From Eublepharis macularius (lineage: Eukaryota > Chordata > Lepidosauria > Squamata > Eublepharidae), in assembly GCF_028583425.1 (NCBI RefSeq), contig NC_072796.1, forward strand, positions 130,049,464-130,113,463: a DNA stretch of 64,000 nt, in the 5' to 3' direction. The notes below the pieces were generated by a model. The model was not told the DNA's origin. It searched no databases and saw only the letters and a list, made by a program, of their open reading frames with translations. The position numbers and the translations under genes were made by a program. Shown piece by piece: positions 1 to 38,341 of this stretch (the first letter of the stretch is position 1; each line of letters starts with the position of its first letter).

Positions 1-1306
1 GAATCTTCCAATGCAGCAAATATGCCTCCCAGGACTTTGGCATGAATGGACAGAAAGCAGAAAGCATGGGTTAGCAGAGAAATCAATTAACTGTACTTTT
101 TGAAATCCGTTCCATGAGGGATAAAAAAAACCAAAGTTTTTTTTCTTTAAACAATCCAAAATAATTACTTCTCCCATTTTGTGAGCCAGAGAAACTCAGG
201 CACAAAATATATTGTCCAGCGCAATGGGATGTAGACTAGAACATGGGCTTTCCTGTCCTTTCTATGCAATGTCTAGTCTTATCTATGCAGCCTGGGAACA
301 TCGGACAGGATCTCAAGAAACAGCCAAACACCAACTTGCCTCTCAAGTAATGGCACATCAGTTCTCTTTCTGTTGTTGCTGCTTTTGTGGCTCACAGACA
401 AAAGACAGAGATTGCAAGATAACCAGAGGTTGTGCTCTGATTCAGAGCCAAAACAGACGAGATGCCTGACACGTGGAGGACATGCGTCAGTTTCCTGCAA
501 GGTTCCACAGGAAGTGCAGTGAGAAAGAACCTCTGCCAGGGAGAAGAGGGAGAGAATCATTCTCTAAGCATCTCATCTAGTCCGCTTGGCTCCCTCTTAT
601 CACCACCAGCTCCCCTTGCTCCCCTAAAAGCACTCCGCAGCCCGAGAGAGCCGAGCATGCTGGTGGCGGTGAGATGGAATTGATTGTGCCAGCGGCTCCC
701 TCGGCTCCCTCTGGCTGCCGAGTGCATTTAGGGGAGCAAGGGGAGCTGGCAGGGGCAAGAGGGAGCCAAGCAGACTAGACAAGACGCCTAGAGAAAAAAC
801 CTCTGCCAGGAAGAAGAGGGATTCTCTCCTCCTTCTCTCTGGCAGAGGTTCTTTCTCACTACACTTCCTGTGGAGTCTTGCAGGAAACTGTCACGTGTCC
901 TCCATGCATCAGGCGTTCATCTATTTTGGCTCTCAGAGACAATATGCTGCTGGGAAATAGCAGCTGGAAAGGCTTCTGACCTTCGGGCCCTGCTGGTGGG
1001 CTCCCTGGAAGCATTTGTGGGCAACAGGATGCTGGGGTAGTTAGACTTGGGGTCTAACAAGGCTTTTCTTGCATTCTAATGCCTTTGATGACAATGTGAA
1101 AATCGGAGAAGGAGCACTAGGTATCCATCTCCTATCCCCAGTCCTTCATTGTATTTGATCTGGCTTAGCATTGCCTTCATAGTAAACTTCACCTGCAATA
1201 TATAAATGGTTTGGGCTCCCAAATCCCTTCAATGCAAGACCACTTCTGACCCCATTTGACGCACAGAGATCTCAAAAATTGCCTTGTCAACATTGACCCT
1301 CTTTAC
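1..1306. other. OC90 intron at left edge, mostly unassigned
   Basis: Apart from the fold-back element at 463-925 I recognise no exon or repeat family. The extreme left (1-38, minus strand) could read as the start of another exon but is too short to judge. Confidence 0.5.
463..925. repeat. Fold-back element with nested inverted arms
   Basis: Outer arms of about 100 bp (about 463-560 and 815-925, both carrying the run TTTCCTGCAAG or its complement and CCTCTGCCAG) flank inner arms (580-625 and 729-775, GGGAGCAAGGGGAGCTGG and complement). The centre is GC-rich. It looks like a MITE or fold-back transposon in an OC90 intron downstream of the micro-exon array. No clear target duplication found. 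Confidence 0.7.
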
Positions 1307-28976
<27,670 letters not shown>

Positions 28977-29001
28977 CACTGTCTTTTCCAAACTTTCCCC
29001 T

Positions 29002-29962
29002 AGCGAATCAAGTAAAATGTTAGGTAGAGTGTGTGTGTGTTTCCTTTAAGAGACCTAAATATTGTTGTCCCTTGAAAAAACTATCTCTTCTGAATGAAGC
29101 TCGTTATAAAACGATACAGGTGATGGGAAAGACGGTATTACTCTACCATCTTGTTTTAGCACCAGAGTCTTTGGAATGTTGCCACAGCCGGCTTATCTAC
29201 TGAAATAATTGCTTGCACAAAGCAAAGCCAAAGTATTTGGGTCTTTTTTTCATTTTAGCAAACAAGACAGTTAAGAGGGTGGAGCTCTGAGAGCAGTTTA
29301 TAACATTACAAATGGGGGTCACAGAAAATGTTCTCCCTCTCAGAATACTACAAATTGGGGGATGACCCAGTGTAACTGATTGGAAATCAATTCCAGATAG
29401 AAAAAAATAAGTAGTAATGTTTCACATAAAGGATAAGTAACTTGGGGAACTCACCGCCACAGGATGAAAAGGGATTTGATAGGTTCATGGAGATGATGTC
29501 TCAGTGCCTATCAGCTAGGACAAAAAAGAAGAGCGGGGGCCACACCAAGGCAAAACAGAGGGGGAAATGGCAACTGGTGCAAAAGAAATAATCTTTAATA
29601 ATAATGTAGAATAATAAAAATTCTTCCCTTTGCACTAATTGCCTTTTTTCCTTCGTGTCAGCTAGGACAAGCCAAATAAAGCTTGCTTATTCTATGCCTG
29701 ATTTAGTACAGTTGAAATAGTTATCAAATGCAGCTCATGATAGTTAACCAAAATATCTCTGTGGCTTTTATCCAAAAGAGTAGGTGTATTTCAAGGAGAT
29801 GATCATGGCGGCTTCTAGACAATAACAGCATATTGCTTTTATAAAGCACTTGCAACATACTTCACAAACACTTATCCTTTTCAGATGCTACAGTCACAAG
29901 CATTGGCAGCTTGCAAACTGGACATAACAGGAGCAAGCTCTACCCATAGTCACCATGTTGTG
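29002..29962. other. First OC90 intron, lower part, unassigned
   Basis: AT-rich with no recognised exon or family. A TGTGTGTGTGTTTCC run is at 29030-29044. Confidence 0.35.
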
Positions 29963-30190
29963 TGATCAGGTGTGTGTGTGGGGTGCCCTCAAGTCATAGC
30001 TGACTTATGGCAACCTCTGCTGGGGTTTTCATGGCAAGAGACTAACAGAGGTGGTTTGCCATTCCCTGCCTATGCAACCCTGGTCTTCGTTGGAGGTCTC
30101 CCATCCAATTACTAACCAAGCCTGACCCTGCTTAGCTTCTGAGATCTGACAAGATCGGGCTCACCTGGGCTATCCGGATCAGAGTGTGAA
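29963..30190 (-). repeat. 5S rRNA-derived SINE, nearly complete
   Basis: Reverse copy: tail GGTGCCCTCAAGTCATAGCT then GACTTATGGCAACC, body GAGGTGGTTTGCCATTCCC, 5S head GGAGGTCTCCCATCCAATT and CTTCTGAGATCTGACAAGA. Confidence 0.8.
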
Positions 30191-31526
30191 CAGGGGTATC
30201 GTATGTATTTATCATGCACCTACAAATTTAATGCTCAGAAACTGACCAATAAACTTCTCAGCCTATAGGGCCAGGACACTGATTTGCGACAGACAGAATT
30301 TTACATAAGGCATGAGAGCGCTGTTGGCTCTTAATGAGCCATGTGTTGTTGCCTTGGATGGAGTAGCCAATCAGAAAGGTCCTGGAGAAGCTGTTGTGCC
30401 CTGCCCTCCTCTTTGCAGCTTGCTTTTGCTGTGAGTTGGCCCCTCCACCTTACTTGTAGATAATGAACAGTAACTGGTCTCCTTTTGAGGAATGCTTTGG
30501 GCCTTCTTCCAAGTGTCCGGGAAGGGGGACTTTCTTCTCCTGCGTCATGCTTTCCTTTGCAGAGGTGGTATTCTCTAATTGCCCTGGCCTTTTGGCTGGT
30601 TAGGCCATAACTAGTTTTGGCAGGAACAGTGCAAGTTCCTACACAACAGGTTGGGACAACTGGCAAGCACCCCGAGTCGTTGAAAGATGCGGGGCTGTTC
30701 CCAAGCTCCCTTTGGCTAGAGTGGCCTGGTGGGCTGGGGAGGGAATGCTCCTGGTGATGGAGCAGCATCAACCAAGCGCTTAGTTCCTGACATGGTGCAT
30801 GGGAAGAGGGAGGTGAGGCTTAACGCCCCTTCCCACCGCTTTTACATCCTGGCGAGGATAAACAAAGCTGGTGGTAACTCTAGTTATGTTTAGAACCAGG
30901 GTGGTTTTGCGCAAAACACTGGTAACTGTGGTAGACTACTTATTAGCACCAGCTTATACTAATTCAGGGATATTTAACTGATCGGCCCGTAATAAACTGG
31001 TTGGCGCTCATAGTGGTATATCATGTCCTTATTTGGTACAATGGACTTTTCAAGGTTCATATGTACCAAGGCTTACATACTTAGTATATATACATGCTGC
31101 CTCTGTTCACACACTACAGTGTCTGCACATAACAAGAGGATCATGGATGTTGCATGCCCCTGTTACATGTGGTTACTGAGCCCCTGATACACACCATCTT
31201 TCAATGGATCTACTCTCTTGCAATATCTATCTATAACGTTTTATACCACTTGTTTACAAGTAGGTAACAGGAAGTAAGGCAGAGCAATATTACTATTCTT
31301 GGACAGCATTGAAGCCCCGGAGTACCTAGCTGAGTTTGTGGCCAATGTGAGATTTCTCGATGTGTAGACCAGTCTCACAGCCCCACCAAGACCCAATCGT
31401 TCAACTTTTTCCAGATTCTGTATCCCAGTCCCCCTTCTTGCATTTGTATCTTGGAAGTACCATCATTAATATGAAACACATATTTCCTTCCAAGTGCAAC
31501 TTCCAGGAAGATGGAAAGGCATGGTA
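30191..31526. other. First OC90 intron, upper part, unassigned
   Basis: A chance 146-codon open frame (minus, 30331-30771) has no domain and odd composition; I do not call it a gene. No recognised repeat. Confidence 0.35.
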
Positions 31527-31715
31527 TAGCCCATTCTCAACAGATCTCAGAAGTTAAGCAGTGTAAGCACTTGGTTGTGCGACCACCGAGTAAGCCTCTG
31601 CAGAAGAAGGCAATGGCAAACCACCTCTGCTTCTTGCTTTTCTTGAAAGCTCCTTGCTGGGGGTCAGCATAAGTCAGTTGAGACTTGATGGCACTTTACA
31701 CACACGCACATTGTA
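31527..31715 (+). repeat. 5S rRNA-derived SINE
   Basis: Head reduced to CCCATTCTCAACAGATCTCA, then AGAAGGCAATGGCAAACCAC and a tail GAGACTTGATGGCACTTTAC with ACACACG. Confidence 0.65.
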
Positions 31716-32372
31716 CAGGTGATGTTCTTGACGCCCGTGCGATGAAAAACTTCAGCCCGTTATGACTTGACAGCACATACATACATACATATGCAACTTC
31801 CCATATTCCCACCTTGAGAGAAGACTTAAAACAGGCACACAGGAAGCCCCAGAAAAGAAATATGAGAAACTGATATGCTCACTGCACAATATGAAACACT
31901 TCCCCCATCCCCGCTGTCTGTACAATCTAACTGAGAAACACTGCAGACCCAAAACGCATTGCTCATCATGGCACAGATGGGAAGTGCTGAAAAAGCACAT
32001 CCTGTCACTGAATTGAGCTTTCTGGCTGTACCCTAAGACTTTAATCCCCCCAAACACCTACTGTATTCCATAGGGCTTACTTCTAAGTAAATATGCTTAG
32101 GACCACCCCCTGCACTGTACATTTGCTTCACGCCCCAGTCTGACATGGTGAGCCCACACACGTGTGCAGTGTGATCAGACACATGCTTACTCGGAAGGCG
32201 GTCTCACTGCTTTTGACTTGTCTTGCTCCCGAGTAAGCAGGCTTAGGGCTGAAGCCATACTCCACTGTTTTCCCTAGCAATTGTTTCCACAGTGTTGAAG
32301 TTGAGGAAGCCAGCTAAATTTCTCTCTTTCTCACCACACGTTCCCCTTCTTTCCAGACTAAAGCAAACTTAC

Positions 32373-32450
32373 CTTCAGGCATATACCTCGAAAGCCAAGG
32401 AAGAGGATGGCAAAATGGGTTTTAAGAAGGTTCTGACTTTGTGATTTATA
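32373..32450 (-). promoter_or_regulatory. OC90: Possible OC90 promoter and noncoding first exon
   Basis: On the minus strand a TATAAAT box (32450-32444) stands about 30 nt before a short stretch that ends at a good splice donor (GTAAGT, exon edge at 32373). The next usable acceptor downstream is TAG at 29002-29000, opening the exon that carries the OC90 start codon. This would give a first noncoding exon of about 46 nt. There is no transcript support. The 5.6 kb gap to the HHLA1 poly(A) signals fits an independent promoter, but the real start could be elsewhere. Confidence 0.35.
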
Positions 32451-33529
32451 CCCATTTCGCTGTTCCCCCCTTGCCCATGTGATTATTCTCTTCCGCAACC
32501 CCCATGTCAGCTTTTCTCAATCAGCCCTTTCATAAAATTTCGGCAGGTCACAATGCCCCTTCCGTGGGGGTTTAACATTATAGATCATTTATATACCTGG
32601 AGCTATATTAAATAGGCCTTTTTCTCCCGGGGAAGGCAAGTGAAGATAATAACATGGGCCCCGTTGTAATTAAAGAAACAATTGTCCCTCTGTTACCCAT
32701 CTCCTGCGCAGTCATGTGACGCTTGCATTAAGAACTTAATAAGAAGCAACGTTCCGTGTTGAGAGACGGCTGGAAATCTAGACCACGGAACTGAGCCAGG
32801 CCTTGTTGGGCGCTGAAAAGCTTACCCAGTGCTAGAAAGCTTCAAAGGGCTGAGCAGCAGGGCTTGAAGATTTCGATTCGGAAGTCCTTGTGCCACTGGG
32901 GCACTAGTCGTACAGGGACCCTGATTCTAAATACAGCTTGGCTACGACTGCGCACATATTGACGTCTTGCCATCGCACGGCACAATGACAAAACCTGAGT
33001 GTATGGAAATACCTCTTTGTTATTCATCTACCATGGTTCCTTCCAAGAGTGCACGGTTTTCACCTTCTCCGCAGTCCCTTCACTATAGCCTTGCAAGGCT
33101 AGGCAATGCGGAAGTGCCTGGCCCAAGACCGACCAGGAACCTTCATGGTTGTGCAGAGATTCAAACCCAGGACTCCTCTACAATAGTTTGTCCCATTAAC
33201 CTGTATATCCCACAGGCTAGCCTTCTGGCCCAGACTTTCAGCAGGACAAGTGTCTGCCTTAGCAACTGTTACTCTTTTAATGTCAGGGGCTGAACCTGGG
33301 ACATTTTGCAAACAAAGCACATGCTCAACTTTTCAACTTAGCAGGGAGAGCAAAATTTGATATTCTCAAAACATATTTCCCAATACTTTCCCAGGCTGTG
33401 CAGTGTGCTGCTAGCCATATGCGTGTGGCAGTGTGGATAGTATGTTAGGCCAACGCTCCAAAGATTGGAGTTGAAATCCCTGCTGAGCTGGGTTTTTTAA
33501 TAATGTTTTTATTTTACTTCATTTATATT
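32451..33529. other. HHLA1-OC90 intergenic, unassigned
   Basis: No exon called. The region just upstream of the possible TATA box has CCATTTCGCTGTTCCCC on the plus strand and no obvious CpG island. Confidence 0.35.
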
Positions 33530-33922
33530 AATGATAGGATGATGTATTGTCGAAGGCTTTCACGGCCGGAGAACGATGGTTGTTGTGGGTTTTCCGGGCT
33601 GTATAGCCGTGGTCTTGGCATTGTAGTTCCTGACGTTTTGCCAGCAGCTGTGGCTGGCATCTTCAGAGGTGTAGCACCAAAAGATAGAGATCTTTTGGTG
33701 CTCTCTGCATGACACTGAGAGATCTCTATCTTTTGGTGCTACACCTCTGAAGATGCCAGCCACAGCTGCTGGCGAAACGTCAGGAACTACAATGCCAAGA
33801 CCACGGCAATACAGCCCGGAAAACCCACAACAACCATCAATGATAGGATGTTTTGGAGGTCTTTCATTCATAGGGTTGCCATAGATCAGAGGCGACTTGA
33901 TGGCACATAACACACACTTCAT
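33530..33922 (+). repeat. BovB/Sauria-type 3' tail split by a Penelope-like fold-back
   Basis: The tail resumes at 33839: AATGATAGGATGTTTTGGAG, TCTTTCATTCATAGGGTTGC, AGGCGACTTGATGGCACATA, ending in ACACAC. The 12-bp AATGATAGGATG at 33530-33541 is repeated at 33839-33850 and brackets the insertion. Confidence 0.75.
33542..33838. mobile_element. Penelope-like element, 297-bp fold-back insertion
   Basis: The left half (33546-33690) reads TATTGTCGAAGGCTTTCACG, TTGTTGTGGGTTTTCCGGGC and CCTGACG-TTTGCCAGCAG. The right half (33715-33838) is its reverse complement. A 12-bp target duplication AATGATAGGATG flanks it. No coding part remains. Confidence 0.8.
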
Positions 33923-33924
33923 TT

Positions 33925-34140
33925 ATACTTCATCTTTCTCTCCAGTGAGGACCCCAAAGCACCTTGCATCGTTCGCCTCTCCTCCAGTTTATCCTCACAA
34001 CAACCCTGTGAGGTAGGCTTAGGCTGAAAGCATGTGACTGGCCCAAGGTCAGCCAATGAGCTTCTATGGCAAAGTGGAAATTCGAACCTGGGACTCCCAG
34101 ATTCCAGCCTGGCACTCTAAACACTTCACCACACTGACCT
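33925..34140 (-). repeat. tRNA-derived SINE, family B
   Basis: Reverse copy: CCTCACAACAACCCTGTGAG, TGGCCCAAGGTCAGCCAATG, GAAATTCGAACCTGGGACTC and ACACTTCACCACACTGACC. Confidence 0.7.
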
Positions 34141-35850
34141 AATGAGCCGGGATACTCTTTGGGAGCCTCTCTCAGCTAAACCAACTTCACAAGGTTCTTG
34201 TGAGGATAATATTGTGAGGCATATACCCTGCTCTGAGTTCAGTGAAGGAACAATGGGTTTTTTAAAAAAAGTAATAAAATAAATGTATGAATGAGCCCTT
34301 AAGCAGCACTGGGCTGTTTGGAAGAGCAGGGCAGTCTGGGAAATGAAATTCAATTCTCATTTCACCAAATAGAGGTCAGGCCCTCTATTAAAACTCTACA
34401 TGAAAACAGGATGGAAAGTCTGCAGGTGATCTCTGGAGACATCTCAGGAGACAGAAAAGGATGGGACGTCTGCAGGTGATCTTTGGAGGCATCTTAGGAG
34501 TCAGAGCAGGAACTGAGAAGAGCATCCAGAGGGCAACTTGTTCAGCTTTAGTGGCCCATATCTTTCACTGCCTTTCCTCATGATATGCAAAATGAATGAC
34601 AAAAAATAACCCTGAAGCTTCATCTTCACTGGTGTTAGCCAGCACCATCCCTGGAGTAATTCCAGAGTTGCCCACTTTGATTTCAAAAATTCCAGTCTCT
34701 GTGGGTGTGGCTCAGGATGCAGCCCAGGTCAGGTTAAGGGAGGACCCTGGTGAACTGTAGCAGAAACTAGGGATGTGTGCTTTGGGGTTCTGATTCACGT
34801 TTTTAGCCAGAATCGGGCCCGATTTAGAAAGATTCGGGATTCTTGAATTAGCTGATTCAGGAATCCCAAAGCAAAGCTTTCCGAAGCGATTCGTATTGAT
34901 TTGGAAAGCTTCGGTCAAAGCGGCAGCAGCCGCAACACTTTTCTAGCTGTTTGCATTTGTAAACAGCAAAAAAAGTTTCAAACTTCCCTCACCGCTGCTT
35001 TTTGGGAGGGGGAGGCGGAAGTTTGAAAGCAACACTTTTCTTGCCTCTTGCAAGCGGCAAGAAAAGCATTGCTTTCAAAGTTCAAACTTTAAAAAAATAC
35101 ATGTCCCCATGCTTGCATTATAGTGTAGAGAGAAGTTACTACATCACTGCTTGAATTCCAGGTGGTCCTGGCCATCCCAAACTTTTCCAATGCCCTCTGT
35201 TTGGTGTTGCTGTTAGAAGGCTACACGGGGGCATTGGGTTTTCATTATTCTTGTCCTTCCTACCTTCCCCACCATAATTTGAGCAATGAGTTATGTACAA
35301 AAGTGGACGTCAGGGAAATCCCCACAGCTACCAGACTGTTCTGCCACCGATCCAACCTCTCTCAAGTCAAGGAGACACTGTACGGGGTCGGCTGTCCAAA
35401 AAGCACACATAGACACCTCGTGCTTTGGCATGCAGCAGCAGACAAAATGAAGCCTGTGCTCAGCAACCCAAGGCCCTTACTACATGCACACGAGCTACAT
35501 TGTTTGAGCATGCACAGGAGAAAAATGTTTGATGCTTTTGCTCAACACATATTCCAGTTTTGAGCAAGGAATTCTAGCAGGTAGCAACTAGCACAAAAGG
35601 CTGGGTTTGCACAGCCGCAAAATGCTGCTGCCATATTTTTCTGGCTAACTGCCGGTATGCAAGCAAGGAAGCCAGCCTTCTGATGTGGCTGATGCATCCT
35701 CTGGCACCCACCTGTGGGATGCGCAAATGTTCCTTCTTCCATTTCTACATTCATTTATGGGTGAAGGGGGCACCAGCAGTTTTGGTTCTATGCATTTCAC
35801 TGTTGGCTTTGTAGATTTGTTTGTATTGTGTAAGCATGATGAATAGCTTG
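34141..35850. other. HHLA1-OC90 intergenic, unassigned
   Basis: Contains a local duplication at 34400-34500 (two runs of GACGTCTGCAGGTGATCT or its GAAAGTCTGCAGGTGATCT variant) and GATTCGGG-rich sequence at 34790-34915. The 133-codon open frame at 35162-35563 has no recognised domain. Confidence 0.35.
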
Positions 35851-36062
35851 GGAAGGCAGTGTGGTGTAGTGGCTAGTGGCTTGGAGTAGGACCTGGGAGA
35901 ACTGAGCCGATACCCATTCTACCATGAATCTTGCTGGGTAATCCCAGGCTGCTACTGTGAAGTCCCTCAGTCCAATTTACCTCACAAGGTTATTGTGAGG
36001 GCAAAATGGAAAATGGAGAACTACTCACACAGGCCTGAGGTCCTCAGATGAAGGACACGATT
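35851..36062 (+). repeat. tRNA-derived SINE, family B
   Basis: AAGGCAGTGTGGTGTAGTGG, CCTGGGAGAACTGAGCCGAT, CTCACAAGGTTATTGTGAGG. Confidence 0.7.
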
Positions 36063-36073
36063 AAAATGTACAG

Positions 36074-36239
36074 TATGTGTGTTATGTGCTGTCAAGTCAC
36101 CTCCGACCTATGGTGACCCTAAAGATCTCCAAAACATCCTATCATTAACAGACTTACTCAGACCTTGCAAACTGGAGGGCATGGCTTCTTTTACTGAGTC
36201 AAGCCATCTCGTTTTGGGTCTTCCTCTTTTCCTACTGCC
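36074..36239 (-). mobile_element. RTE-BovB 3' end fragment
   Basis: Reverse copy: GCTGTCAAGTCACCTCCGAC, CCAAAACATCCTATCATTAA, then CCATCTCGTTTTGGGTCTTC, matching the 3' end of the BovB copy at 52593-53352. Confidence 0.75.
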
Positions 36240-36874
36240 TAAAATGAACTAGATAGACAGAAATGTGTTGATACTAAATTTATATGTGCGTGACATGAGT
36301 AATGATGCATAATTGACATTGGAGGAGGCAAACATTTTATGAGGGAAATTGTGTAAACAGAAAATGCAGTGGAAATAAATAATCTCAAGTATGAGTTGTA
36401 GAAGGAAGAAGCACACTCAAAATGGGGCCTTTTAGATCGAAACAAGAGGGATGGGAAATGCACAATATTCTCTACGCATGAAACTTTAGGAAGGGTCCAC
36501 AATTGAAACTTTCTTCAGTGTAGACTCAACAGGCAGCAAGATTCCAAGATGGAGGCAAACTTTATTTCCTTGATCAGAACTGCCAGGCCTCCCTACACAG
36601 TGCCACCTAGTGGCTCTTAAGCAAATGCAGCTAATGTCACACCTAAGTCACTTCGGCAAGGCTGCATTGGTCCCACTTAGATCTCAATGAGCAGTGGGTT
36701 CCCCGCCCCCAGAACTTTCACAAGGCATCATAATACATCCATTTCCCTTGCAGCTTCCCCCTTTGTGACAATCTTTCCTAAGCCTGCTTGGCTATATTGA
36801 TTTTGGAAAGATCACTGTCCAAGAAAGATGGATGCCATGTAGATGAGAAAGTGTAGATCTTGCCTGTCCCTGAC

Positions 36875-37734
36875 TAGAGATGGGCACGGACAGAAAAAAA
36901 TCTGAACATGATGTTTGTTGTTCGTTGCCATCCACGAACAGGGACTCACGAACAACCACGAAAATGACCCTGTCCACGAACATGTTCATGGTTGGCTGTT
37001 CATAGGGGTCAGCAGGCTCTCCTCCAGCCATCATCCAAGTTTGGTCAAGATCCCTACTGCACTACTCCCAGAAACCTGACCTAAGCAGGCACCAGGAAAG
37101 GTACCAATAATAAATAATAGCTTGGCCTCAGAGCCTGGCAGCAGCCCTGCAACCTGAGGGTGGGTAGATCCCTACCATACCACTCCCAGAAACCTTACCT
37201 GAGCAGGCAGCAGGGAAGGTACCAATAGTAAATAATAGCTTGGCCCCAGAGCCTAGCAGCAGACCTGGAACCTGAAGCGGTAGATCCCTATCCCACCACA
37301 CACAAAGAAAATTCAAGCTCCAATGTACTCTCCCTGTTATCAAAATGTTAACAGCAACTCTCTCCTTCTCCACTGTCTGAAAAGTAAGCCAGAGATGGGA
37401 GCCCCCCTCCCCCCTGGTCTTTGCTCTCTTGTAACAAATTTGGAGCTCCACACTTGGAAGGAAGACTTGCCTATCAAGCTAAATTGGGCTTAGATTGGGG
37501 TTTCCAGGGCAACAGCAGGAGTTCAGACAGAGTTCAGATAACCCCTGCCTACATTGCCAAGGGAATTGATTGCAGGTGCCAGACTGTCTGGCTTGACGAA
37601 CAGCAATGAACGAGGCTTGCAATGACCACCTGTTCATTTAGAATGAGGCCTCATGAACAGCTTATTCGCGAACAGCAGATTGGGCTGTTCGTGGCTTTTT
37701 TTTTTGTTCGTATAGCTGTTCATGCCCATCTCTA
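36875..37734. mobile_element. Nonautonomous hAT element, family A, second copy
   Basis: 860 bp. Ends TAGAGATGGGCACGGAC and GTTCATGCCCATCTCTA. Target duplication TCCCTGAC / GCCCTGAC (36867-36874, 37735-37742; 7 of 8). Subterminal regions are dense in GAACA, CACGAAC and GTTCGT motifs. A 110-bp internal direct duplication (CAGCAGG-AAGGTACCAATA, GATCCCTA-C) occurs at 37040-37280. Confidence 0.85.
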
Positions 37735-38019
37735 GCCCTGACCACAACTGCTCCATTCTCCATGCCCCAGTTCACTGTGACCTCTATACTCCCCCATGTC
37801 ACCCGAAAGCTTTTCCAGATTTTTTTTCTTAATTGGTAATTAATATATCACTGTAGCAACTGGGACAGGGGAAATAACTTGCTTCTGCCACCATTGAGTA
37901 ATATACATACGTCTGTAAACATCCTGGGACATAAAATCAACCTGAATATTTTTCAGACCAATCCGGTTACAGACAACCCAAGCTTTAAAAGAATGTGCTG
38001 TTGCAATGTTATTCCGACA

Positions 38020-38031
38020 TTTATTTTTATT
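38020..38031 (-). terminator. HHLA1: HHLA1 polyadenylation signals
   Basis: Two abutting AATAAA hexamers on the minus strand (38031-38026 and 38025-38020), about 270 nt after the HHLA1 stop codon, a normal distance for a short 3' UTR. Cleavage would fall near 38000. Confidence 0.55.
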
Positions 38032-38297
38032 CAGATCTATTCATTGCTGTTTTGAATACAGTTGACAATCCACAGCTTGCATCCATTAACCACACTAATG
38101 AATACATCTCAATTTGCTTGTTGGATGTTCTGTTATTACACTGTTTAATCAGGGCTCAGAAGGGGAAACGTCCTACCCTACTCAGACAGACTTCTCCTTT
38201 TCCCTTTCTTCTAAAAGACAGCAAGGATTTCTTGCAGTCGACAATAGGCTGATACATCTTTTTGCCAGTCTTCTTGGGAATGATTCCTCTTGGAGAT

Positions 38298-38341
38298 TTA
38301 AATGGATTTGCAAATGCTTGTGAGGCATTTTTGCTTTAACG
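38298..38341 (-). CDS. HHLA1: HHLA1 terminal coding exon and stop
   Basis: The acceptor GTTCTTCCAG above 38341 opens a short reading frame, LKQKCLTSICKSI, ended by TAA at 38300-38298. The split codon with the previous exon gives Thr. The tail with two spaced Cys completes the C-terminal module. 3' UTR continues to about 38020. Confidence 0.8.

Noticed and set aside
1..38. Minus-strand open stretch after a CAAAG that could be the next OC90 exon
   Set aside because: It runs off the window and the translation shows no recognisable PLA2-like motif; too little to support.
30331..30771. 146-codon open frame, minus strand
   Set aside because: Low-complexity composition, no domain, lies in the first OC90 intron; treated as chance.
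35162..35563. 133-codon plus-strand open frame in the intergenic gap
   Set aside because: No domain, splice partner or promoter evidence; composition not convincing.
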